DNA of 64,000 nucleotides from Rhodanobacteraceae bacterium (GCA_030123585.1 CP126120.1:1737001-1801000), one strand, 5' to 3'; counted from the first letter of the stretch, positions 43,107 through 54,803 are shown. Notes: generated by a model not told the origin, from the letters alone. A program made the numbers and translations.

Positions 43107-44041
43107 GGCCGCCGCGTCCTCTTGCGCCACAGCGCCGCGAGCACCGATCCGGGATCGTCCGTCGTCGCCAGCAGCGTCCGTGGAATGCCCGCTTCGTCGC
43201 AGGCCGCAAAGAGCCGGCGCCAACCCTGCGACAATTGTTCGCGGAACTGCTCGCGCGCCGCGGCGTGCGCCAGATCGACCCGTTGCTGCTCCGTCCGGGT
43301 CGCGAACAGATACGACCCCACCGGCGCGAGTTCGCTTTCCAGCGCGTCCGCCACGGCCACCACGCGCACATCGGCGTGGCTGGCGAGCTTCGCAAGCGCC
43401 GCAGCCGCCGCATCGTCCGTGCACCAGCCGTCGCTGAACAGCCACGTGCGGCTGCCCGGCGCCACCAGCCGTTGCGCCCGCCGAAGCGCGACCGACAGCG
43501 CTTCGCCGGATGCGTCATCATCCACCGCGCGCGCGGAACCGTCCCAACGCGCGATCGCACCGAGCGTCGCCAGCGCGCCGCGCGTTCCGGCGTGCGGATC
43601 GATCGCCGCGCGCACCGGCCCGAACGCCAGCGCGCCGATCCGGTCGCCGCCGCGCACGCAAGTCCACGCCAGCCACGCCGCGGCGCGCGCCGCGGCCACC
43701 GACTTGAAGCGCGCGCGGGTGCCGAAGCGCATCGTCACGTGGGTGTCGATCAGCAGCAGCAGGCTTCGCTCGCGCTCCGCCTCGAACAACTTGGTGTGCC
43801 ATTTGCCGCTGCGCGCAGTGCGCCGCCAATCGATGTTGCGGGCGTCGTCGCCGGACTGGTACACGCGCGATTCGGCGTAGTCCATGCCGCGTCCGCGCAG
43901 CGCCGAAACGTGCCCACCCGCAAGCTGTGTGTGGACGCGCGCGGCCTCCGCGAACGGCTTGCCGGCGCGTGCGCGCAGCGCGATCAGGTCAGGCAGCGAG
44001 ACGGTGGTGATGCCTTCGAGGGAAGATGCGGCTGCAGACAT
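43103..44041 (-). CDS. DUF58-family protein of the MoxR/Bat cluster
   Basis: 312 residues with the DUF58 signature GRGMDYAESRVYQSGDDARNIDWRRTARSG (given in part: residues about 50-80) and a VWA-like fold downstream (LLLLIDTHVTMRFG). It is cytoplasmic and lacks the membrane helices of larger DUF58 proteins. The start MSAAASS at 44041 is chosen because the frame upstream runs into the REP-like element. It follows the MoxR gene on the same strand after a 197-base gap that holds that element. Confidence 0.88.
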   Translation of the reverse strand: MSAAASSLEGITTVSLPDLIALRARAGKPFAEAARVHTQLAGGHVSALRGRGMDYAESRVYQSGDDARNIDWRRTARSGKWHTKLFEAERERSLLLLIDTHVTMRFGTRARFKSVAAARAAAWLAWTCVRGGDRIGALAFGPVRAAIDPHAGTRGALATLGAIARWDGSARAVDDDASGEALSVALRRAQRLVAPGSRTWLFSDGWCTDDAAAAALAKLASHADVRVVAVADALESELAPVGSYLFATRTEQQRVDLAHAAAREQFREQLSQGWRRLFAACDEAGIPRTLLATTDDPGSVLAALWRKRTRRP

Positions 44042-44065
44042 GGCGACGATTCGAATGGATGATCT

Positions 44066-44173
44066 CGTCATTCCCACGCAGGCGGGAATCCAGTGACTTT
44101 TGGCGGAGCGAAGCCAAAGACACTGGATTCCGGGTTCCGTTCGCCTACAGCCGCGAACGGCCCCGGAATGACG
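44066..44173. repeat. REP-like intergenic palindrome, copy 5
   Basis: Left part CGTCATTCCCACGCAGGCGG then GAATCCAGTGACTTT; right part ACACTGGATTCCGGGTTCCG and CCCCGGAATGACG. The two halves are inverted relative to each other, with GGCGGAGCGAAGCC between. It separates the MoxR and DUF58 genes. Confidence 0.75.
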
Positions 44174-44238
44174 ATGTTGTGTTGAACTCGTGCGTTTACG
44201 AGTCCCGCAATCCGATTCCCGATTCTCGATTCCCGGCT

Positions 44239-45270
<1,032 letters not shown>

Positions 45271-45342
45271 GCGCCCAGTAGACCACAGCCGGGCGCGAAA
45301 GTTTGCGGGACGCTCGCTACAACACCGAATTGCCGATCGCGC

Positions 45343-45435
45343 GAGCAACCATCCATGGTGCGGGCGCCGGTGCAGCCATCCGTGGCTGCCCGTTCGAAGC
45401 AGCGCGTGATGCCACCGGCATCACGCAAACGCTGC
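45343..45435. repeat. CCA-TCCN-TGG hairpin element between pilQ and the MoxR gene
   Basis: Contains GCAGCCA-TCCG-TGGCTGC (45372-45389), ACCATCCATGGT and the stem GCGTGATGCC/GGCATCACGC (45404-45426). The last differs from the matching stem at 18518-18540 by a paired change, C-G there versus T-A here, which keeps the hairpin. No gene in 45271-45477. Confidence 0.7.
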
Positions 45436-45477
45436 TTCTCACCCGCGCCGTCGTCATGCTTATTGCCTCGCGCCGCG

Positions 45478-47823
45478 TTACTCCACGGTGGTTTCCTGAC
45501 CCAGGATGTGCGGCGTGATGAACACCAGCAGCTCCGCCTTGTTGTTGACGTTCTTCTTGTCGCGGAACAGCGCGCCCAGGATCGGGATGTCGCCGAGGAA
45601 CGGCACCTTGGTCACGTCATGCTCGTTGGTGAACTCGTACACGCCGCCCAGCACCACGGTCTGTCCGTTGCCCACCAGCACCGAGGTATCGATCTCGCGG
45701 TGGTCGATCTGCGGCACGAAACCGCCGCCCGGGTTCGGCACCAAGGCGCTGATCGCATCCTTGATCACCTTGAGCTTCATGAACACGCGGTTGTCGGAGG
45801 TGATGGTCGGCGTGACATCGAGCTCCAGCACCGCATTCTTGAACTGTACGGTCGCCGTACCCTGACCGCCGCCGGCGCCGGAGTTCTGGAAGGTCAGGTA
45901 GCCGATCTGCTGGCCCTGCTGGATCGTGGCCGGTTGGTTGTTGGCCGTCACCACCTTGGGCTGCGAGATGGTCTCGCTGCGGCCTTCCTGCTGCGCCGCC
46001 GACAGTTCCAGGTTCAGCAGGTAGTCGCGGCCGAGGATGCCGATCGCGAAGCTGCTGGTGCCGGTGGTAGACGAGGGCAGATTGACGTTCAGACCCATCG
46101 GGATCTGCACCGTGCTGTTGCCGGTCGACTGGCCGCCGAAACTGTTCCAGTAATTGGCGATGCTGGTTTCCGCGTCACTGATGCCGGTGCCGTTGACGCC
46201 GTTGATGCCGCCGCCATACACCTGCGCGTGCTTGCTGTTGGTGCCCAGGTTGAACCCGCCGACGCCCAGCTTGGCGCCGAGCTCACGGGTGAAGTTGTCT
46301 GTCGCGATCACCAGCCGCGACTCGATCAGTACCTGCTTGACCGGACGATCCAGCACCGACACCAGTTGCCGGATTTCCTGGACCTTCTCGGGGGTGTCGT
46401 TGACCAGCAGGGTATTGGTGCGTTCGTCGAACGACACGCTGCCGCGCGGCGACAGGAAGCCGCGCTCGGCATTGCTGCTGCCGCCGCCACCGCCCACGTT
46501 GCCGGCCTTGGCGCCGGACGTCAGCAGGTCCGCGATCTGCTGCGCGCTGCCATAGTTGATCGGGATGTAATCGGTGACCAGTTGCGCGCTGTCGAGTTGC
46601 TTCTGGCGCGCCTCGGCGATGTTTTCCTCGTACTTGGCAAGCTCGGTCTGCGGCGCGACCCACACCACGTTGCCGTTCTGGCGCTTGGCCAGGCCCTTCG
46701 CGCGCAGGATCACGTCCAGCGCCTGGTCCCACGGCACGTTCACCAGCCGCAAGGTCACGTTGCCCTGCACGCTGTCGGACGCCACGATGTTGAGGTTGGA
46801 GACGTCGGCGAGCAATTGCAGCACCGAGCGCACCGGGATGTCCTGGAAGTTGAAGGTGACGCGGCTGCCCTTGTAGACGATCGGCTTGGGCGCACCCAGT
46901 GCGGTGGTCTCGCTTCCGCTCGGACGCGAGAACTCGACCACGTATTCGTTGCCGGTCTGGTAGGACGCCGTCTGCACCACGCCGCGCGTGTCCACGTCGA
47001 TCCGGGCGCCGCCCGGCACCGCGTGCGTGTTGACGCTGCGCACCGGTGTCGCGTAGCTGGTCACGTCCAGCCGACGCGCCTGCGAAGCGGCGAGGCTGGC
47101 ACCCGCCACGTCGATGGTGGTGGTGTCGCCGTTGGTGTGCATGCTGGTCGCGGCGCCCGGCTGGCTGAACTGCACCACCAGCTTGCCGCCGCCGTGGTCG
47201 CCGCGCTGGAAATCGACGCCGGTGATCACGTTGCTGCCGGCCATCGCGACCGCCTTGTCGGGATTCGCGGTCGCGACCGCGAGCGAGCGGTCGGACTGCG
47301 GCGGCGGGGGCACTGCCGCCAGCGCCGGCGCGGCCTGTGCCGGCTCGGGATCGGCCGCGGCCGTGGCGCCGCCCATGCCGTCGCCGATGGTGACGACGAC
47401 CTTGTTGCCGTCGACGCTGGTGACGTAAGGCGAGGGCTGGCTCAACGCCACCACCACGCGGGTGCGGCCGTTGGCCGACACCGCGCTCACCGATTCGGCG
47501 GTGCCCTGGTTGACCGCGACGCTGCGCTGGCTCAACCCGTTGGCCGTGTCCGCGAAATCCATCGCGATGCGCGGCGGCGTGTTGGTGCTGAATGCCTGCG
47601 GCGTGGCGGCGGGGCCGGAGAAGGTCAAGGTGACTTGCACCTTCCCACCCGGCAACGGCGCGGCGCTGACGTTCTGCAAGGTGTTGGCCGCCATGGCCGG
47701 TCCCGCTACCAGCAGGCATATCGCTATCACCGGCATCGCCCACAGCGTCGTCCATCCGCGTCGTGACGACCGGACGGGACCGCCGCCGGAGCGACCGAGG
47801 TAGTGAGCAGGTTTGGTCATCAT
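45478..47823 (-). CDS. pilQ: Type IV pilus outer-membrane secretin
   Basis: 781 residues: signal peptide (to GPAMA, about 45), two AMIN-type peptidoglycan-binding domains, the N0/N1 secretin domains (VTFNFQDIPVRSVLQLLADV, VNVPWDQALDVILRAKGLAK) and the C-terminal secretin barrel (VPFLGDIPILGALFRDK, near the end). It forms the gated pore through which the pilus crosses the outer membrane. It is the last gene of pilMNOPQ. ATG 47823 has a GGGGG stretch at suitable distance; the next codon is also ATG. Confidence 0.96.
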   Translation of the reverse strand: MMTKPAHYLGRSGGGPVRSSRRGWTTLWAMPVIAICLLVAGPAMAANTLQNVSAAPLPGGKVQVTLTFSGPAATPQAFSTNTPPRIAMDFADTANGLSQRSVAVNQGTAESVSAVSANGRTRVVVALSQPSPYVTSVDGNKVVVTIGDGMGGATAAADPEPAQAAPALAAVPPPPQSDRSLAVATANPDKAVAMAGSNVITGVDFQRGDHGGGKLVVQFSQPGAATSMHTNGDTTTIDVAGASLAASQARRLDVTSYATPVRSVNTHAVPGGARIDVDTRGVVQTASYQTGNEYVVEFSRPSGSETTALGAPKPIVYKGSRVTFNFQDIPVRSVLQLLADVSNLNIVASDSVQGNVTLRLVNVPWDQALDVILRAKGLAKRQNGNVVWVAPQTELAKYEENIAEARQKQLDSAQLVTDYIPINYGSAQQIADLLTSGAKAGNVGGGGGSSNAERGFLSPRGSVSFDERTNTLLVNDTPEKVQEIRQLVSVLDRPVKQVLIESRLVIATDNFTRELGAKLGVGGFNLGTNSKHAQVYGGGINGVNGTGISDAETSIANYWNSFGGQSTGNSTVQIPMGLNVNLPSSTTGTSSFAIGILGRDYLLNLELSAAQQEGRSETISQPKVVTANNQPATIQQGQQIGYLTFQNSGAGGGQGTATVQFKNAVLELDVTPTITSDNRVFMKLKVIKDAISALVPNPGGGFVPQIDHREIDTSVLVGNGQTVVLGGVYEFTNEHDVTKVPFLGDIPILGALFRDKKNVNNKAELLVFITPHILGQETTVE

Positions 47824-47845
47824 GAACGTAACCCCCGATGAATCG

Positions 47846-48364
47846 TCATTTGTCGCCCAAAGCGACGGTCGCGTCGCGTTCCATCCAGCCGCCCGAACCG
47901 TTCGGCACCAGTTCGGTCAGATCCACTTCGCCGGGCGTCACCTGGGTGACGTGCCCGTAGTTCTGGCCCATGTAATCGCCGACGTGCACCTGGTGGATCA
48001 CGCCTTGCGGATCCTTGATCAAGGCCTCGATGCTCCCCTTTGCACCGATCGTGCCGACCATCTTGAGGCTGTCGAGCGGGAAGGCTTCGAGCGGCTCGCG
48101 CGGACGGTTCTGGTCGGGATGCGGGCCCGCGGCGTTCTGCCCGCCCGCCTGCGGCGGTGCAGGTTCGAACGGATCGCGCCGGTCCTGATCCTGGTAGATG
48201 AAGGTTTCGAAGGTCTTGACGACCGGCAGCGCCGGCAAGGGCGCGCCCTTGCGCGCCTTGACCTGGGCAACCCATTCGTGCAGGTCGCCCTGGCCGCTGC
48301 ATGCGGCGAGGCCGCCGATCATGGCCAGGGTCGCGATCGCGATGGCAATCCGGGTGGGTCGCAT
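47846..48364 (-). CDS. pilP: Type IV pilus inner-membrane lipoprotein PilP
   Basis: 172 residues with the lipobox LAAC (Cys22). The homology region YQDQDRRDPFEPAPP and the C-terminal beta-domain (LKMVGTIGAKGSIEALIKDP ... HVGDYMGQNYGHV) match PilP, which links the PilNO inner-membrane complex to PilQ. ATG 48364 is chosen because AGGGAGGGAAG lies at normal distance; a GTG two codons earlier overlaps the pilO stop but is too close to that site. Confidence 0.95.
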   Translation of the reverse strand: MRPTRIAIAIATLAMIGGLAACSGQGDLHEWVAQVKARKGAPLPALPVVKTFETFIYQDQDRRDPFEPAPPQAGGQNAAGPHPDQNRPREPLEAFPLDSLKMVGTIGAKGSIEALIKDPQGVIHQVHVGDYMGQNYGHVTQVTPGEVDLTELVPNGSGGWMERDATVALGDK

Positions 48365-48366
48365 GA

Positions 48367-49032
48367 TCACTTCCCTCCCTGCTTGGCCGGGGCTTTTTCG
48401 TTGCTGCCCTTCGCTTCCTCGTCGCCGAGGTAGCGATAGGTCTGCACCGTGCCTTCCAGCGTCAACTGGCCGCCGGGAGGCGGCGCGTCCTTGGCGCCGC
48501 CCGACTTGGCGGCGCTCAGCGACACGTCATGCATGGTGAGAATCACCACCCGCGGCAGCGACGCGACACCGCTGATGAAGGTGCCGAACTGGTGATAGGT
48601 GCCCTGCATCTTCAGCGCGATCGGCTGGATCGCGTAGAACTCCTTCGGAATCTCGGGCTGCGGCTTGAACAGGTCCGTCTCGATGCCTGCGGCCTGCGCG
48701 GTCTGCGAGATGTTCACCAGCAGCGCGGGCATTTCGGTCTTGCCGGGCAGTTCGCGCAGCATCTGGCTCAGCATGTCGTTCATTTGCGCAAGCTGGGCTT
48801 TCAATGCGTCGAGGTTGACCACCTTGGCCTGCTTGGTCTCGAAGTCCTGCTTCAGCGTCACTTCCTGCTGCTGGGCCGTGGCGAGCGTGTCTTGCTCGTT
48901 GCTGATGTAGAAATACCAGCCGAGCAGCACGATCACCACGATCACGAGGACGATGAAAAAGGTCTTGACCGATTTCGGCCAGCCGCCGACGTTGTTGCGG
49001 TCGAGATTGCGCAGGTCATCGATCAGTTTCAT
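48367..49032 (-). CDS. pilO: Type IV pilus assembly protein PilO
   Basis: 221 residues: a short cytoplasmic start MKLIDDLRNLDRNNVGGWP, one membrane helix (about 25-43), a coiled coil and a ferredoxin-like periplasmic domain. It pairs with PilN to form the alignment complex of the pilus machine. Its ATG overlaps the pilN stop (ATGA). The C-terminus is Lys/Gly-rich. Confidence 0.95.
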   Translation of the reverse strand: MKLIDDLRNLDRNNVGGWPKSVKTFFIVLVIVVIVLLGWYFYISNEQDTLATAQQQEVTLKQDFETKQAKVVNLDALKAQLAQMNDMLSQMLRELPGKTEMPALLVNISQTAQAAGIETDLFKPQPEIPKEFYAIQPIALKMQGTYHQFGTFISGVASLPRVVILTMHDVSLSAAKSGGAKDAPPPGGQLTLEGTVQTYRYLGDEEAKGSNEKAPAKQGGK

Positions 49033-49813
49033 GGCCTGGCTCCTCCCTTGCTGACCGGCGCGGCGGATGCGTGGGGTTCGGACGCGGCGGGCAGATCAGC
49101 CGTCGCCGTCGGCCCCGACGCACCCGGTGCAGCCGCGGGCGTTGCACTCGCCTGCGGCGCAGGCGCCGCCGCAGCGGCGGTCGAGGCATTCGCGGCGGGC
49201 GCAGCAGTGGTAGCCACGGCGGGCGCGGCGCTGCTCGATCCCGCTGCCGGAGCCGCGCCGCTGTCGTCGGAGGCGGGCGTGCCCAGCGTGATCACCAGCT
49301 CGAACTCATACGGCGTGTTCGAGTCGGAGTGGACGTTCTCGGTCTTGACCAGTTGCGCCGGCCCCATCCACGGCGACGCCTCGATGTTGCGCATGTACTG
49401 CGCCACCGTGGCGTTGGACTGCGCGACGCCATCCAGGGTGAGCTTGTCGCCCTGCTGCTTCAGGCTGGTCAGGCGCGCACCCGCGGGAATGGTCTGCACG
49501 ACCTGGTCGAACAGGTGCACCATCTGCGAGCGGCTGGACTGCAGCTTCTCGACGATGCGCTTGCGCGCGAGCAGGTGGTCCTTGACCTTCTGCAAGTTCT
49601 TGATCTCGGCGATCTTGGCGTCGAGCTGCTGGATCTGGGCCTTGAGGTATTCGTTGCGTTCGTTCTGGTTGCTGATGCGCAGGCTCATCCAGAAGCCCCA
49701 CAACAGCACCAGCACGATGGCCGCGACCGCGGCGAGCCCGAGATGGGTGAAAAACTCGCGCTTGCGGCGCTCGCGCCGTTCCGCGCGCCAGGGGAGGAGG
49801 TTGATTTTGGCCA

Positions 49814-49814
<1 letters not shown>
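49029..49814 (-). CDS. pilN: Type IV pilus assembly protein PilN with a long Ala-rich tail
   Basis: 261 residues. The start MAKINLLPWRAERRERRKRE, which docks into PilM, a membrane helix (about 28-48), a coiled coil and a ferredoxin-like domain ending near residue 170 are standard. The last 80-90 residues are an Ala/Pro/Ser/Thr-rich, apparently disordered extension that ordinary PilN proteins (about 180-220 aa) lack. The start overlaps the pilM stop by one base (TGATG). Confidence 0.94.
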
Positions 49815-50908
<1,094 letters not shown>

Positions 50909-50923
50909 TCACTGCGCGACTGC

Positions 50924-50952
50924 ATTAGATACGAAAGTTAACGGAATATCAA
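50924..50952 (-). promoter_or_regulatory. Sigma70 promoter of the pilMNOPQ operon
   Basis: On the reverse strand: -35 TTGATA (50947-50952), 17-base spacer, -10 TCTAAT (50924-50929); each hexamer differs from consensus at one position. The start site would be about 45 bases upstream of the pilM GTG. Confidence 0.7.
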
Positions 50953-51386
50953 TAACCTTGCAAAGCGCGTACAAGTCCATGATGAACGGAGATTTTCGTT
51001 GTCAGATGATCGTCGTTCTTCGCACTTTCGAGCGGACGTGTGTCACAAATCCGCAAGCTGGTTTTTGGCGTCGCGTCCGGCTCGCAAAACGCCCGGTCGC
51101 GACGACCGAGTGCAGCGATCCGGACGTTCCGCGCTGCTCGCGGAGCGTGCACGCCGCGTGCCAGCCCGCCGTCCAGCTTGCCGCGCACGACATGCATCCA
51201 CGCCCTTCGCGAAACGGTCGACGGAACCCCCGCGCGTCATGAACATCTATACTGCCGTGACTGCAAACCGGCGCTTGCCGGCGCGCTCGCGATTCATCCG
51301 CCGCGGATCGTGAAGCCGATTGCCCGCAACCACGCGCCATGCGCGCGCCGTTCCACGCACCACGCCGCATTCGATCCGGAAACCGC
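50953..51386. other. Upstream region of mrcA
   Basis: Rest of the 514-base divergent gap. TATACT at 51248-51253 could be a -10 for mrcA but has no good -35; GGAACC at 51223 followed by ATCTAT gives a weak alternative of ECF type. No gene is supported on either strand. Confidence 0.4.
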
Positions 51387-53915
51387 ATGAGAATCCTCAA
51401 ACGACTGGCACTGATCGCGCTGATCGGTTTCCTGTGCCTGGTGGTGCTGGGCCTGATCGCGGGCGGCATCACCTGGTGGCTGATCGAACCGCGCGTGCCC
51501 TCGGTCGCCTCGCTGAAGGACGTGCAGATGCAGGTGCCGCTGCGCGTCCTCAGCGCGGACGGCAAGTTGATCGCCGAGTTCGGCGAAACCCGGCGCATTC
51601 CGGTGCAGATCGAGAACGTGCCGGCCACCCTGAAGAACGCGGTGCTCGCCGCGGAAGACGCCGATTTCTACCACCACTCAGGCATCGACCTGACCTCCAC
51701 CTTCCGCGCGGCGATGGAAGTCGCGCTGCACCACGGCGAAAAGGTGCAGGGCGGATCCACCATCACCCAGCAGGTCGCGCGCAATTTCTTCCTGAGCCCG
51801 CAGAAAACCTACACGCGCAAGATCACCGAAATGCTCACCGCGTTCCGGATCGAACGCGAGCTCAGCAAGGACCAGATCCTGCAGCTTTACCTCAACAAGA
51901 TGTTCCTGGGCCACCGCTCCTACGGCGTGGCCGCCGCCGCGCAGTACTACTACGGCAAATCGATCGACCAGTTGACGCTGGCGGAGTGCGCGGCGATCGC
52001 GTCCTCGTTCCAGTCGCCTTCGGTGGTCAACCCCATCGACCACAAGTCGCGCCTCATCGCGCGCCGCAACTGGGTGCTGGGCCAGATGCTCGCGCACCGC
52101 TTCATCGACCGCGCGCAATACGAGCAGGCCATCGCCGCGCCGGACGACGCCGCGCCGCACGAGCCGCCGGTGCAGGTCGACGCGCCCTACTTCGCGGAGA
52201 TGGTGCGCCAGCAGGCGCTGCAGAGACTCGGCAACCAGGCGCTGACCGATGGCTACGTGATCCACACCACCCTCGACAGCCATCTGCAGGCGCTGGCCAA
52301 CCACGCCTTGCGCAGCCGGCTCGAGGATTACGACCATCGCCACGGCTACCGCGGTCCCGAGGCACACATCCAGCTGCCCGAACCCGATGCTCCCGCGGCG
52401 CTGGAGCAGGCGCTGTCGAACTACGGCGACATCAGCGGCCTGCTGCCCGCGATCGTCACATCCGTCAACGCCGAAGACGCGAAGGCCTACGTGCAGGGCG
52501 GCCAGACCATCACGCTGCCGGTCACCGACATGAAATGGGCGCTGGGTTTCGCGCGCAAGGCCGACACCGGCGGCAAGGGCGCGGCATCGATCCTCACGCC
52601 CGGCGACATCATCCGCGTGCGCGAAGTGCCCGATGCCGGCGCGAAACCGATTGCCGCAGCCAAGTCCGACCACGACGCGACCGCCGACGCGCGCCATTGG
52701 GAGCTCGAACAGATCCCCGCCGCGCAGGCGGCGATGGTGTCGATTTCGCCCGACGACGGCGCGGTCAAGGCGCTGGTCGGCGGTTTCAATTTCCAGTTGA
52801 GCAAGTTCAACCGCGCGGTGCAGACCGCGCGCCAGCCGGGCTCCAGCTTCAAGCCATTCATCTACTCGGCGGCCTTCAGCCGCGGTTACACCCCGGCCTC
52901 GATCATCAACGACGCGCCGATCGCGCTGCCCGATCCGTCCAAGCCCGGCGGGCTGTGGACGCCGCAGAACGACGACAACAAGTTCCGCGGCCCGATGCGC
53001 CTGCGCGAAGCGCTGGCGCAGTCGGTAAATCTGGTCGCGATCCGGTTGCTGGACGCGGTCGGCGTGCGCTACGTGCGCGACTACGTCACCCGCTTCGGCT
53101 TTCCGCTCGACGCGATTCCCGCCAACCTGTCGATGGCGCTGGGCACCGCGTCGGTCTCGCCGATGGCGATGGCGCGCGCCTATGCGGTGTTCGCCAACGG
53201 CGGCTTCCTGATCAATCCGTACTACATCGCCGAGATCGACAACCGCGACGGCAAGGCCATCTACAAGGCCGACCCCGTGCAGGCGTGCCGCAATTGCGAA
53301 GCGCGCCTGCTGGACGAGGGCAAGACCACCGCGGCGCCGGCCCAGCCGGACAGCGCCGCAGGCGACCCCGGCGCGCTCGCCGACACGGCCAACGCGCTGA
53401 CGGCGGGCGAGCAGAACGGACCGCTGCTGGCGCCGCGCGTGATCGACCCGCGCAACGATTACCTGATGACCTCGCTGATGCACAGCGTGATCTACGGCGG
53501 CGGCACCGGCGCGGCCGCCGCCAAGCAGCTCGGACGCCAGGACCTCGCCGGCAAGACCGGCACCTCCAACGACTACCACGACGGCTGGTTCTGCGGTTTC
53601 AACGGCGACCTCGTGACCACGGTCTGGGTCGGGTTCGACGACTTCAAGTCGCTCGGCCACAAGGAGTTCGGTGCGCAAACCGCGCTGCCGATCTGGATGG
53701 CGTTCATGGGTCCCGCGCTGGAAGGAAAACCCGAGGCCATGTTGCCGATGCCGCCCGGCATCGTCACCGCGACCATCGATGCCACCACCGGCCTGCCCGC
53801 GCCGCCGGGCGACACCAACACCGTCACCGAGATGTTCAAGGTCGAGGATCTCGACCGCCTGCGCGCGGAAGCGAAGGCCCAGCAGAACCAGGCGCCGGCG
53901 TATGACATATTTTAG
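51387..53915 (+). CDS. mrcA: Bifunctional penicillin-binding protein 1A
   Basis: 842 residues: short cytoplasmic start, membrane helix (about 6-33), GT51 glycosyltransferase domain (EDADFYHHSGID with the catalytic Glu near residue 90, QGGSTITQQVARN), an OB-like insertion and a transpeptidase domain with SSFK (Ser486), SVN and KTGT (Lys723). It polymerises and cross-links peptidoglycan. ATG 51387 is chosen over one 16 codons upstream because it directly precedes the basic/hydrophobic anchor. Adjacent to pilMNOPQ, divergent from it, a common order in gammaproteobacteria. Confidence 0.96.
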   Translation: MRILKRLALIALIGFLCLVVLGLIAGGITWWLIEPRVPSVASLKDVQMQVPLRVLSADGKLIAEFGETRRIPVQIENVPATLKNAVLAAEDADFYHHSGIDLTSTFRAAMEVALHHGEKVQGGSTITQQVARNFFLSPQKTYTRKITEMLTAFRIERELSKDQILQLYLNKMFLGHRSYGVAAAAQYYYGKSIDQLTLAECAAIASSFQSPSVVNPIDHKSRLIARRNWVLGQMLAHRFIDRAQYEQAIAAPDDAAPHEPPVQVDAPYFAEMVRQQALQRLGNQALTDGYVIHTTLDSHLQALANHALRSRLEDYDHRHGYRGPEAHIQLPEPDAPAALEQALSNYGDISGLLPAIVTSVNAEDAKAYVQGGQTITLPVTDMKWALGFARKADTGGKGAASILTPGDIIRVREVPDAGAKPIAAAKSDHDATADARHWELEQIPAAQAAMVSISPDDGAVKALVGGFNFQLSKFNRAVQTARQPGSSFKPFIYSAAFSRGYTPASIINDAPIALPDPSKPGGLWTPQNDDNKFRGPMRLREALAQSVNLVAIRLLDAVGVRYVRDYVTRFGFPLDAIPANLSMALGTASVSPMAMARAYAVFANGGFLINPYYIAEIDNRDGKAIYKADPVQACRNCEARLLDEGKTTAAPAQPDSAAGDPGALADTANALTAGEQNGPLLAPRVIDPRNDYLMTSLMHSVIYGGGTGAAAAKQLGRQDLAGKTGTSNDYHDGWFCGFNGDLVTTVWVGFDDFKSLGHKEFGAQTALPIWMAFMGPALEGKPEAMLPMPPGIVTATIDATTGLPAPPGDTNTVTEMFKVEDLDRLRAEAKAQQNQAPAYDIF

Positions 53916-54035
53916 CGATCGTCCCTGATCGCTGCCTCGCCCAACATCGGTTCGGCATGGATACTCCAGGTCATGGAAATCCAGAACGGCCATCGAAGCC
54001 GCCATCCATGGCCAAGAGCTCCGTGGCCTGACTTC
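53915..54035. repeat. Long intergenic repeat, copy 2
   Basis: Shares with 10132-10253 the opening hairpin unit GCGATCGTCCCTGATCGC and the closing block GAACGGCCAT...AGCC, GCCATCCATGGC (54001-54012) and GAGCTCC...GCCTGACTTC; the middle differs. Its first base is the last base of the mrcA stop codon. Confidence 0.75.
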
Positions 54036-54152
54036 TCACCAACAGCCGCTCCGCCCGAAGCACTCAAGGCCCTGTCCCCAGCCCCGACACCTTTGCTTTT
54101 TGTGCCCGTTTTTTGCGACACTCACCCCAACGCGGCTACGGGTGTCTTCGCC

Positions 54153-54803
54153 ATGCACAAGACCGCCGGGTACCATCGCATCCACGCCGAAGGCCGCAGC
54201 CATCAACTGCGCCGCCGTGTCGCTCTCGAAGCCGCGCGCCTGATCAGCGAGCACGGCATCCGCGACTATCAGGCGGCCAAACGCAAGGCTGCGCAGCACG
54301 TCGGCGTCAGCGACGAAGGCTACCTGCCGCGCAACCGCGAGATCGAAGACGCGCTGCGCGAGCACCAGCGTCTGTTTCGCGCCGGCGAACAACCGCGCGC
54401 GTTGCGCGCGCGGCGCGAGGCTGCGCGCGGCGCGATGCGTTTCCTCGCGCGTTTCGAACCACGCCTGGTGGGCGCGGTGCTGGACGGCACCGCCGACACC
54501 CACTCGCCGGTCACCCTGCACGTGTTCGACGATTCGCCGGAAGCGGTCACCGGCTTCCTGCGCGACCACGGCATCGCCTTCGAGACGCATGCGCGCACGC
54601 TCAGACTCGACCGCGAACGCAGCGCCGAATTTCCCGTGCTGCATTTCGATGCCGGCGGCGTGGCGGTGGACGTGACCGTCTTCCCGCGCGACGCGCTCAG
54701 GCAGGCGCCGCTCGACCGCATCGACGAACGCCCGTTGCAGCGGGCGTCACTTGCAACCGTCGACGCGCTGCTGGCGGAAGAACCCGACAATTTCGCCCTG
54801 TAG
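54153..54803 (+). CDS. Uncharacterised protein, possible nucleotidyltransferase-like
   Basis: 216 residues, soluble. The N-terminal third is helical and rich in Arg, His and Ala (YHRIHAEGRSHQLRRRVALE, YQAAKRKAAQHVGV); the middle has MRFLARFEPRLVGAVLDGTA, whose pattern suggests a nucleotidyltransferase-type strand and loop, and the end DVTVFPRDALRQAPLDRIDE. Relatives exist in Xanthomonadales as conserved hypotheticals beside gltA (from memory). The TAG stop is supplied by an inverted repeat shared with the convergent gltA. Function not assigned. Confidence 0.7.
   Translation: MHKTAGYHRIHAEGRSHQLRRRVALEAARLISEHGIRDYQAAKRKAAQHVGVSDEGYLPRNREIEDALREHQRLFRAGEQPRALRARREAARGAMRFLARFEPRLVGAVLDGTADTHSPVTLHVFDDSPEAVTGFLRDHGIAFETHARTLRLDRERSAEFPVLHFDAGGVAVDVTVFPRDALRQAPLDRIDERPLQRASLATVDALLAEEPDNFAL

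Noticed and set aside
51223..51253. ECF-type promoter (GGAACC ... ATCTAT) for mrcA
   Set aside because: The -10 part fits poorly and the alternative TATACT has no -35; kept only as a remark.
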